Shown piece after piece: positions 5,555 through 10,838 of a stretch of 10,920 nt of DNA (position 1 is the first letter of the stretch; the number at the start of each line of letters is the position of its first letter). Source of the stretch: Spirochaetia bacterium UBA6919 (GTDB lineage Bacteria; Spirochaetota; UBA6919). The stretch lies in the NCBI GenBank assembly GCA_002450905.1, contig DKAT01000075.1, positions 1 through 10,920 of the forward strand, in the 5' to 3' direction. Made by a program: the position numbers and the translations under genes. The notes below the pieces were generated by a model. It saw only the letters and a list, made by a program, of their open reading frames with translations, searched no databases and was not told the origin of the DNA.

Positions 5555-6340
5555 TTAGATAGGAATCTTTACACCTTCCACGATAGTTTTAAGGCAATCT
5601 AAGTAGTAGCCATAACTTTCTTCAGAGAGTCTGTCTTTCACCCAAATATCCTGATCAAAGCATTCAATACGATTTTTTCCTTTGGTGCGATTAGCTATCG
5701 TTAAAACTATTTTCTTATCATGCTTTATCGTATAGCCCCAATTCTTTTTATGGACTTCGATAAGGTTCCCAAAACTTGTTTTGGCATCATCAATGAACTT
5801 CTCCGTGAGAAAGTTATTTTCTTCAACGATGGGAGATGGACTAGATGATTTCTCTTTTACTTTTTCTTCTCTCACACGACCTATTTTAAACTTTACTTCG
5901 TGAAAGAATACTGATAACTTATCATCTTCAGTCTCATAAGCATCATAGGTGTAAAGTGATAAAGGATAATCCTCTTTAAATAGTTTGACAATATTAATTG
6001 TTGATTCATCAAAGTCCTTTTGTAGGATAAGGACTTTAATATCTTTTAATTTGTTTTGGTTTAAAACTCCTTTTAGCTCAAGAAAATCCTTTTTAATCTG
6101 GTTATACAAATTGGCTGAATCATAGAGTGCTTTATAGGGGTCACTATTTTGGCACACCTGTAAGATGACCAGATCCTGATCTTTTACAAATACTTTGTCC
6201 AGTTTAACTTTTCCATCACTAATCTGTACTTCAGATGCCAGCACCCTAAGATCTTTTTCAATAAGTTCTGGATAATCCGTGACAATCTCTTTTAACTCTT
6301 TTTCATTTAGAGTTTTCTTTTTAAGTTTTTGTAGATTCAA
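5555..6340 (-). CDS. Protein resembling PD-(D/E)XK nucleases with a degenerate active site
   Basis: This 261-residue protein starts at TTG, supported by AGGAGG (6347-6352) six bases upstream. The first 90 residues follow the NucS/DUF91-like endonuclease pattern: 'LNEKELKEIVTDYPELIEKD' and 'LRVLASEVQ' (Glu37), a strand with Asp48 in 'KVKLDKV', then 'LVILQVCQ' where active members have Val-Ile-Glu-Leu-Lys. Here the catalytic Glu-x-Lys appears as Gln61-x-Cys63, so the copy is probably not a nuclease. Residues 150-170 are a charged linker. The C-terminal 90 residues ('NWGYTIKHDKKIVLTIANR' in the middle) form a separate domain that I do not recognise. It is the second gene of the SSB/annealing operon and may be a DNA-end or structure-binding accessory protein. 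Confidence 0.5.
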   Translation of the reverse strand: MNLQKLKKKTLNEKELKEIVTDYPELIEKDLRVLASEVQISDGKVKLDKVFVKDQDLVILQVCQNSDPYKALYDSANLYNQIKKDFLELKGVLNQNKLKDIKVLILQKDFDESTINIVKLFKEDYPLSLYTYDAYETEDDKLSVFFHEVKFKIGRVREEKVKEKSSSPSPIVEENNFLTEKFIDDAKTSFGNLIEVHKKNWGYTIKHDKKIVLTIANRTKGKNRIECFDQDIWVKDRLSEESYGYYLDCLKTIVEGVKIPI

Positions 6341-6360
6341 AATATACCTCCTTAAATAAA

Positions 6361-6456
6361 TTATTCAATGGTTTGGATAAACTCGTCCCCGAGGATTTGA
6401 CAAAGCTTTATGCCAAACCCAAGTCCTGTTATAAATCCTGTAATAAATAGAACCAT
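6361..6456 (-). CDS. 31-residue putative membrane peptide
   Basis: A short ATG frame is preceded by a strong GGAGG seven bases upstream and ends 20 bp before the next gene's TTG start. The product begins with a hydrophobic, glycine-rich stretch (residues 2-20: 'VLFITGFITGLGFGIKLC') that could span a membrane once, then a short polar tail. It would be the first gene of the recombination operon. The ribosome binding site and position make translation likely. Possible roles include a tiny membrane anchor or a leader ORF that sets ribosome loading; I recognise no family. Confidence 0.5.
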   Translation of the reverse strand: MVLFITGFITGLGFGIKLCQILGDEFIQTIE

Positions 6457-6488
6457 AAAAATACCTCCAAAGTCTCTTTTTAAAATGT

Positions 6489-6503
6489 ACTGGTGACACC
6501 AGT
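6489..6503. promoter_or_regulatory. 15-bp perfect palindrome upstream of the recombination operon
   Basis: ACTGGTG (6489-6495) and CACCAGT (6497-6503) are separated by a single A. It lies 33 bp before the ATG of the 31-residue peptide and just after the sigma factor stop. It has the same architecture (7 + 1 + 7) as the palindrome at 8899-8913 before the replication gene. The position fits an operator for the operon; a short RNA hairpin is the alternative. Confidence 0.45.
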
Positions 6504-6510
6504 TATATTA

Positions 6511-6522
6511 ATTAGCCGTTTA
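6511..6522 (-). promoter_or_regulatory. Shared 12-nt motif, copy upstream of the recombination operon
   Basis: On the minus strand TAAACGGCTAAT lies 54 nt before the start of the 31-residue peptide ORF; its AACGGCTAA is also the last codons of the sigma gene. The same 12 bases recur upstream of the sigma gene (7311-7322), also preceded by CATAT. The equal spacing to two gene starts suggests a promoter or activator element, perhaps for the sigma factor itself. Confidence 0.4.
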
Positions 6523-7249
6523 AATATGGATGTGGGGTTGGATTTATTTTAAGAATCTCTTCAAGAGAAGATTTTATCTTCTGATTTGTAGTAATATCTA
6601 GTGGGATCATATCTCTAAGATATTTATCTAAAATATATAGATCCCTTTGAATTAAAATATCAGAAGGATCTTTAATATCTCTAAAAAGTTCCTTATATTG
6701 AAATGCGATCATCTTAAATCTTTTTTTAGCTCTTGATTTCCAGGTTCTGTATAAAGTCGCTTTAATACCAAGAATCTTACATAGCTTTTTCACAGGGATT
6801 TTATATGGAAAAATAAGTTCAAGAAAGAGTATAAGGCGGTGATTCTTATTTTTTATCTTCGTAAGTGATTTTAGTATTATCTGTTCTAGTTTAATATTAG
6901 AAATTGTTGGAAAAGGTTTATCAAAAGAGGGATAATTGGATATATTATCAAGTGGGTAGACTGGGAGTTTACTTGTATTTCTATAGTGGGAGTATACTCT
7001 AAACTTTAGAATCTTTTTAATGTATGTTCGAAAGCTGGCTCCCTTTCTTTCATCGTATTTCAGAAGATAGTTTTTAAAGTTTCTACTAAAATATTCCTGT
7101 AAAATATCTTCAGCATCTTCTTTTAATACTCCATTAAATTGTAAGTACTTGCAAAGGGGGTTAAATAGTTTAGCGTAGAGAGTATTAAATATTTCTTCAC
7201 TATAAGTGCCCTGGTATTCTAAGACCAGGTCTTCTAATCTCTTTTCCAT
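6512..7249 (-). CDS. Sigma-70 family (ECF-like) RNA polymerase sigma factor
   Basis: I start at ATG 7249 because GGGGA lies about nine bases before it. A TTG 15 bases further up (7264) keeps the frame but has no ribosome binding site. The 245-residue protein shows sigma region 2 ('EDAEDILQEYFSRNF', then 'YDERKGASFRTYIKKILKFR' for -10 recognition and melting). After a linker comes a region-4-like helix-turn-helix ('PVKKLCKILGIKATLYRTWK', then 'SRAKKRFKM') for -35 recognition. About 60 further residues follow that ECF factors usually lack. Divergence is considerable, so a sigma-like phage regulator is the alternative. It lies directly upstream of the recombination operon and shares a 12-nt upstream motif with it, which suggests that it drives that operon and itself. 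Confidence 0.7.
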   Translation of the reverse strand: MEKRLEDLVLEYQGTYSEEIFNTLYAKLFNPLCKYLQFNGVLKEDAEDILQEYFSRNFKNYLLKYDERKGASFRTYIKKILKFRVYSHYRNTSKLPVYPLDNISNYPSFDKPFPTISNIKLEQIILKSLTKIKNKNHRLILFLELIFPYKIPVKKLCKILGIKATLYRTWKSRAKKRFKMIAFQYKELFRDIKDPSDILIQRDLYILDKYLRDMIPLDITTNQKIKSSLEEILKINPTPHPYLNG

Positions 7250-7695
7250 TTTTCTTATCCCCAAAAGTTATTTTAGAAAAAGAGACTTTAAAAAGTATTT
7301 TATGTCTTAGATTAGCCGTTTATATGAAAAAATAAAATGGGTTTTCTTTGTATAACGTGAAATCTATCACATAATTTGATTTTAGTTTTTTAAAAAATTA
7401 CAAATATTCTCGTTAATTACAATAACTAAGTGCCATACTGAGTGAAGAGAAAAACAAGTATTAATAAATAATAAATATATATTTAAGATAGTTTAATAGA
7501 ATATATATAATCTATCTTTATTGTAAATCCTTCTATGGATCTTATTGTTGGTATAATCCTTCTCTATATTGTTCCTACAGCACTTGAACCATTTCTGATT
7601 AACCATTTTAGCCTTTTGCATTTTAAATCGCTCTATCACCCTAATTTTACTGTATAAATAGCCATTAGAGTTATGTCTGGTCTACTCCTTAACTT
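7250..7695. other. Gene-poor region between the replication gene and the sigma gene
   Basis: No ORF here has a convincing ribosome binding site. Two overlapping short frames exist: a minus-strand ATG frame of 42 residues (7493-7621), very rich in Lys/Arg/Asn, and a plus-strand ATG frame of 40 residues (7535-7657) with a hydrophobic start. Neither has a Shine-Dalgarno sequence and at most one can be real. The stretch also contains the sigma gene leader with the shared 12-nt motif (7311-7322), the 13-bp repeat copy (7277-7289), and very A+T-rich DNA around 7455-7520 that could melt easily. A regulatory RNA or part of the origin is possible but not shown. Confidence 0.4.
7311..7322 (-). promoter_or_regulatory. 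Shared 12-nt motif, copy upstream of the sigma gene
   Basis: TAAACGGCTAAT on the minus strand lies 61 nt before the ATG chosen for the sigma gene (46 nt before the alternative TTG). It is the second copy of the motif at 6511-6522, exactly 800 bp away, and both copies are preceded by CATAT within two bases. Downstream the two regions diverge except for the inverted 13-mer. A common promoter or operator is the simplest explanation. Confidence 0.4.
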
Positions 7696-8844
7696 TTATA
7701 TTAAAATGTATTTCTCATAGAGTCTTATAAACTGATCTTGATGTGTTATGATATTGGTATCACAGAGAGAATCGATAAATCCTATATCCTCATTTGATAT
7801 CTCAAGACAGCTTTTACGTATATTGTCAATATAAAAGAGCTCTAAGGTCTCCTCTTTAAAATTAAAGCCTTTGTGTTCATTTTGGACAATCTGTTTTATA
7901 TTATCTTTTTCATCGTTACCCATCTCACTCCATTTCTTCAGAGAGATTTCTGAAATATGATCCTTCAGTTCTTTTAATTTCTGCATTAGATCTTTTTGGG
8001 ATTGTTTTATTGAGTAGCTCTTTTTTTGATTGGATTTGAATTCCAGATAATCGTTCTGCAGGTGATTTATAGCATGGATAAAGAATCCTGCCTTGTTCTT
8101 GATATTATCTTGATGGATCACTTGTCTGAACACATATTGCTTAAACTCTTTTAAGTTTATAAGTGGGTTAAGATTCTTTATGAGACTGGGGATTTTGTAG
8201 GATTTGATGCCAATGTCTTTAAAGAATTGAACTTTATCAAGATTTATGATATTGTCCTTTGGTGAGAATTTATTAGGAGCTCTCTCAACAACAACATCAT
8301 TACGAATTTCACTGTGTTGTTGATTCTTTAAATTTGAATTTGTTAAATTTAAATTTGACCTCATCTGGTGAGGTGATTGACTTTCGTGTCCTGAAGATGT
8401 TAGCTTATGAGATGAGGTAGAAGGATAATTATTTATTGAAATAATTTTCTTTTGGTTTCGGTATTTAAATTTCTCGATGAGTTTTGGAAAATGTTTAGAA
8501 ATATTTTCTAAATTGGGTTCAATAGGAGATGTTAAGTAGTACCTGTTAGATCTATTGGATCGGTCAACGAAAATTAGGCCGATTTGTTCTAATGTGTGAA
8601 CAGATTTAGTGAAAGTGTTTTCGGAGATATTACAATCTTCGGCTGCTGTGGTTAACGAAGGGTAGGCATAGTGTTTGTCTTTATGGATTCGGCTTGTGAT
8701 ATATGTGAGGACGGAAAACTGGTAGGGGTTAAGGTAGGGTTGCCATTTTATAATATGGATGGGGAGTTTTTGAAACTGATGGCAGTCTTGAGGTGTGATA
8801 ATTTCTATTTGATCATCTTGATTTAAATTTATTTGGGTGTTCAC
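7696..8844 (-). CDS. Winged-helix plasmid/phage replication initiator
   Basis: A GTG start at 8844 is supported by AAGGAG about seven bases upstream. The 382-residue protein has an N-terminal winged-helix domain of the HTH_36/replication-protein type at residues 35-105: 'YLNPYQFSVLTYITSRIH', 'YPSLTTAAEDCNISENTFTK' (recognition helix) and 'LEQIGLIFVDRSNRSNRYYL' (wing). A Ser/Asn-rich linker follows (about 140-190), then a C-terminal helical part with 'AGFFIHAINHLQNDYLEF', a pattern of plasmid initiators. The architecture recalls lambda O and RepA_N-type proteins, which bind origin repeats and recruit the host helicase. Its position next to parA supports a replicon. The upstream region holds a TATAAT box and a palindrome fitting autorepression; repeats inside the linker codons may be the origin. 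Confidence 0.72.
   Translation of the reverse strand: MNTQINLNQDDQIEIITPQDCHQFQKLPIHIIKWQPYLNPYQFSVLTYITSRIHKDKHYAYPSLTTAAEDCNISENTFTKSVHTLEQIGLIFVDRSNRSNRYYLTSPIEPNLENISKHFPKLIEKFKYRNQKKIISINNYPSTSSHKLTSSGHESQSPHQMRSNLNLTNSNLKNQQHSEIRNDVVVERAPNKFSPKDNIINLDKVQFFKDIGIKSYKIPSLIKNLNPLINLKEFKQYVFRQVIHQDNIKNKAGFFIHAINHLQNDYLEFKSNQKKSYSIKQSQKDLMQKLKELKDHISEISLKKWSEMGNDEKDNIKQIVQNEHKGFNFKEETLELFYIDNIRKSCLEISNEDIGFIDSLCDTNIITHQDQFIRLYEKYILI
8286..8376. other. Candidate origin repeats inside the replication gene
   Basis: The codons for the linker (about residues 157-186) contain two perfect 11-bp direct repeats TTTAAATTTGA (8327-8337 and 8348-8358), 21 bp or two helix turns apart. They lie in a very A+T-rich block. 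On one side is a CAACAACA/TGTTGTTG inverted repeat (8286-8322), on the other CCTCA/TGAGG with an adjoining TCACCT element (about 8359-8377). Lambda O and RepA_N plasmids carry their origins at this place in the initiator gene. The repeats also encode a low-complexity Asn/Leu/Ser stretch, which could explain them without any origin function. Confidence 0.4.
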
Positions 8845-8877
8845 GTTTTTCTCCTTATTTGATAACAGATTATGGTG

Positions 8878-8913
8878 ATTATATCAAAAGAGCATAAATC
8901 ACCTGTCAGGTGA
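8878..8913 (-). promoter_or_regulatory. Promoter and operator of the replication gene
   Basis: A perfect -10 box TATAAT (8883-8878, minus strand) precedes the GTG start by 33 nt. The -35 region is covered by a perfect palindrome TCACCTG-T-CAGGTGA (8899-8913). A partial -35 (CTGACA) falls inside it with a spacing longer than usual. A protein bound to the palindrome would block polymerase, so repression, most simply by the initiator's own winged helix, is likely. Confidence 0.5.
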
Positions 8914-8921
8914 AATTCTTT

Positions 8922-9051
8922 GTCAGTCTAAGATAGAAATTTTTTGAATTCTAATTCCTAGACGAGGACACAACTCACCTGTTGTGTTAAAAATTATTCT
9001 TGACTCTGGTATTTGGATTTGTTATCTTTAAGGACAGTTAAGATTGAAATT
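8922..9051. repeat. Imperfect direct repeats of about 20 bp
   Basis: GTCAGTCTAAGATAGAAATT (8922-8941) and GACAGTTAAGATTGAAATT (9033-9051) match at 17 positions with two substitutions and one single-base gap. They stand 111 bp apart between the partition and replication genes. The second copy forms part of the left arm and loop of the hairpin at 9022-9069. Such repeats in this position could be iterons or partition-site half elements. Confidence 0.35.
8968..8987. repeat. Inverted repeat ACACAAC/GTTGTGT
   Basis: A 7-bp perfect stem (8968-8974 and 8981-8987) surrounds the loop TCACCT, which repeats the half-site of the palindrome at 8899-8913. On the plus strand TTAAAAATTATTC follows, so it could act as a weak plus-strand terminator, but no plus-strand gene precedes it. 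A second binding site for the same regulator is the alternative. Confidence 0.35.
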
Positions 9052-9069
9052 ATACTGTCTTAAAGATAA
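9022..9069. repeat. Long hairpin, candidate partition site or attenuator
   Basis: TTATCTTTAAG(G)ACAGT (9022-9038) is complementary to 9054-9069 over 16 pairs with a single bulged G; the loop has 15 bases. It is one of the longest inverted repeats in the window. It lies downstream of the ParA/partner operon, where several plasmids carry the centromere-like site, and upstream of the replication gene. A transcription terminator is less likely because no U-run follows on either strand. Confidence 0.45.
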
Positions 9070-9071
9070 AT

Positions 9072-9103
9072 ATCCTCTTTGATCCTGCTAGATTAAAGAG
9101 GAT
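9072..9103 (-). terminator. Hairpin after the partition operon
   Basis: Arms 9072-9084 and 9091-9103 form 13 pairs around a 6-base loop; the one irregular pair is a G-U wobble in the plus-strand RNA only. It lies 44 bp after the stop of the partition partner gene. Behind it on the minus strand is ATTTATCTTT, a poor U-run, and then the larger hairpin. It may end the partition transcript or belong to a partition site. Confidence 0.4.
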
Positions 9104-9125
9104 TCGTCATTTTAGGGTCCCACAA
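9093..9125 (-). other. Orphan Shine-Dalgarno with a ten-codon TTG frame
   Basis: A perfect AGGAGG (9139-9134, minus strand) stands just after the stop of the partition partner gene. Eight bases later a TTG opens a frame of only ten codons (9125-9096) that ends with TAA (9095-9093) inside the arm of the hairpin at 9072-9103. The arrangement resembles a leader peptide with an attenuator, or the beginning of a deleted gene. The next real gene starts 250 bp further on. Confidence 0.3.
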
Positions 9126-9146
9126 AAAAATTGCCTCCTACATTTA

Positions 9147-9833
9147 TTAAGTATTATTTAAAATACCAAAATCTCTACACGTTTTATCTAACGCTGTAAA
9201 AAAATCATTTTGTCTTTCTTTGGGAATCTCTATATTCATCTTATTTAAATCAATTGTAACTCGAGATTTTTTTATAGTAATGACTTGGGATGGTCTACCT
9301 CTGTTTATTTTTCTTCTTTCCTGATTGAGTTTATTTTGAATTTCACGAAATGTGGGCTTTTCTTCTGACATCCATTTGAGATATTTATTTGCCTTCTCAT
9401 CTTTTAAACTTGTAATTATTCGCAACTTGGAGCCATGTTGACATGCGTCAACAAGATTGAACTTATTGGCAATCCTCATAAATTGATATGTTAAATCTCT
9501 TGAAAGACCAAAGCGATCCATCGAATATTCAGTAATGTTTTCATAACCTGTTTCATTGATAAAATTATCATTAATTACAATTAATCGTTTGCCAATGTAC
9601 CATGCGACTTCCCACATTCTACTTTTAAGATTTTGAATTTGATTTTCAATTTCAGTAAGATTATCCGGTACTTCTTTGTATATTTCCAAGTCATTTATAT
9701 TTTTATTAGTAATTTCATTTTTTAATCTGTCTATCTCATCTTCTAATTTTTTTTGATACATTGTGGAACTCCGGATAGCTTCCTGAGAACTCTGTGCCAT
9801 TTGATTAAATGATAATTTTTTTTGTTTAGCCAT
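9147..9833 (-). CDS. ParA-partner DNA-binding protein, DUF3102-like (ParB position)
   Basis: The 228-residue protein overlaps parA by 8 bp and has an ideal ribosome binding site (GAGGTG, seven bases before ATG). The N-terminus is basic and polar, residues 25-72 are predicted coiled coil, and a helical domain follows with 'WEVAWYIGKRLIVIND' and 'YENITEYSMDRFGLSRDLTY' plus 'QFMRIANKF' (74-125). This is the pattern of DUF3102-type domains with a helix-turn-helix. A short C-terminal part is basic then acidic. There is no classical ParB CTPase motif. Its place and coupling suggest that it is the centromere-binding partner of ParA; the N-terminal segment might stimulate ParA. The assignment rests on synteny and a weak domain resemblance. 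Confidence 0.55.
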   Translation of the reverse strand: MAKQKKLSFNQMAQSSQEAIRSSTMYQKKLEDEIDRLKNEITNKNINDLEIYKEVPDNLTEIENQIQNLKSRMWEVAWYIGKRLIVINDNFINETGYENITEYSMDRFGLSRDLTYQFMRIANKFNLVDACQHGSKLRIITSLKDEKANKYLKWMSEEKPTFREIQNKLNQERRKINRGRPSQVITIKKSRVTIDLNKMNIEIPKERQNDFFTALDKTCRDFGILNNT

Positions 9834-10782
9834 TAATAATCACCTCAACTATTTTTTTATATTCCTGAACAATATCAAGTTTTGGCTTATGTTCGGCAAC
9901 GGTAAGCCCATATTGTCTTGCGTTTTCAACATCTTGACGCTCTGGGATAATTACATCTAGGAAATTAAGGGTGTTTGATTTAGCGAGTTCTATTAATTCT
10001 TTTGTGGAAGCGGTGCCTGTTTTAGCTCTTGTAATAAACATTCCACGGAATTCTAATCTTGAATTCTGTTTTCTGAATGTCGTAACATTTTTTATTGAGC
10101 CAGTAATACCTTGCATGGAATAAACAGATGGGACAATAGGTATAAATACATCTGTAGCTATGTGTAAAGCCCATGTTGTGGTGAATCCTAATCCTGGAGG
10201 GGTATCAATAATTATAAAGTCATAAATACCAAGATTTTTAATCTCTTTCTTTATAAAATCGATAATTTGATCGTCATAAGCATACTCAAGTATACCATCA
10301 TTACCAGGGAGGATGTATAAATTTTCAATTCTTGTTGAGCTGATACACTCATTAACAAGCTTCAGTCCTTTTAGCCATTCATAAATGGTCTTTCCGCTGT
10401 ATTGAAGGAGATTCCCAAAATCATTAACTGCTTTATCTTCAGCAAAGTCAAATGATAAGTTTTGTTGGTCAATATCAAAATCCATCAATAATGTTTTATA
10501 GCCATTTTGTGCTAATAAAACACCTATTTCACCTGTACTGGTTGTTTTACCAATTCCACCTTTATGTGCAGGAAAACATATAATTCTTGTCTCACGATCT
10601 TTTGTATAATAGTGCTTAAGTTTTTCCACATCTTCTTTTCGATATCGTAATGGATTATCAATAAAATCGATTTTATGTCCTAAATATTGAACAACAATAG
10701 GATCATCTTTTAAAGCGTATACCTTATTTTTACTTAATTTTAATATTTCTTCAACTTCTTTAGCTGAACAAAATTCACCCAT
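9826..10782 (-). CDS. parA: ParA partition ATPase with N-terminal DNA-binding segment
   Basis: The 318-residue protein is a deviant Walker ATPase of the ParA/MinD family. It has 'KGGIGKTTS' (residues 74-82, with the signature Lys74), Walker A' 'LLMDFDIDQQNLSF' (98-111) and Walker B 'YDFIIIDTPPGLG'. The first 65 residues form an extra segment starting 'CSAKEVEEILKLSKNKVYAL', resembling a MerR/excisionase-type helix-turn-helix, as in type Ia ParA proteins that repress their own operon. It would position plasmid copies on the nucleoid together with the overlapping partner gene. GAGG seven bases or so before ATG supports the start. A promoter-like sequence with an inverted repeat lies immediately upstream. 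Confidence 0.9.
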   Translation of the reverse strand: MGEFCSAKEVEEILKLSKNKVYALKDDPIVVQYLGHKIDFIDNPLRYRKEDVEKLKHYYTKDRETRIICFPAHKGGIGKTTSTGEIGVLLAQNGYKTLLMDFDIDQQNLSFDFAEDKAVNDFGNLLQYSGKTIYEWLKGLKLVNECISSTRIENLYILPGNDGILEYAYDDQIIDFIKKEIKNLGIYDFIIIDTPPGLGFTTTWALHIATDVFIPIVPSVYSMQGITGSIKNVTTFRKQNSRLEFRGMFITRAKTGTASTKELIELAKSNTLNFLDVIIPERQDVENARQYGLTVAEHKPKLDIVQEYKKIVEVIING

Positions 10783-10801
10783 AATTCGACCTCTATTTTG
10801 A

Positions 10802-10838
10802 TTTCCTGAATTTTACTAATTTTTTAGGAAACTGGGAA
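10802..10838 (-). promoter_or_regulatory. Candidate parA promoter with overlapping inverted repeat
   Basis: On the minus strand TTCCCA (10838-10833) and TAAAAT (10815-10810) are 17 bp apart, 28 nt before the parA start. TTTCCT (10802-10807) and AGGAAA (10826-10831) form an inverted repeat that brackets the -10 box. This fits repression by the N-terminal DNA-binding segment of ParA, but the match to consensus is moderate. The remaining bases up to 10920 show no gene; a small palindrome ATACT-T-AGTAT lies near 10884-10894. Confidence 0.4.

Larger units (their letters stand above)
6469..7289. repeat. 13-bp inverted repeats flanking the sigma factor gene
   Basis: AAAGTCTCTTTTT occurs on the plus strand at 6469-6481 and on the minus strand at 7289-7277; the similarity continues with a 2-base gap into AAAA on both sides. 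The copies therefore bracket the sigma gene in inverse orientation. In minus-strand RNA the copy in the sigma leader is perfectly complementary to the copy that touches the GGAGG of the downstream operon. No target-site duplication is visible outside them. Confidence 0.4.

Noticed and set aside
7209..7228. CCTGGT/ACCAGG hairpin
   Set aside because: It lies inside the sigma coding region near its start, is short, and has no U-run.
6469..7289. Sigma gene as a small transposon bounded by the 13-bp inverted repeats
   Set aside because: No transposase and no target-site duplication next to the repeats; a regulatory explanation is as likely.
7493..7621. Minus-strand 42-residue Lys/Arg-rich frame
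   Set aside because: No good ribosome binding site, and the basic composition follows from A-rich DNA; kept only as a remark in the gap description.
7535..7657. Plus-strand 40-residue hydrophobic frame, considered as a type I toxin
   Set aside because: No Shine-Dalgarno sequence, no promoter or antisense RNA signal, and hydrophobicity is expected from T-rich DNA.
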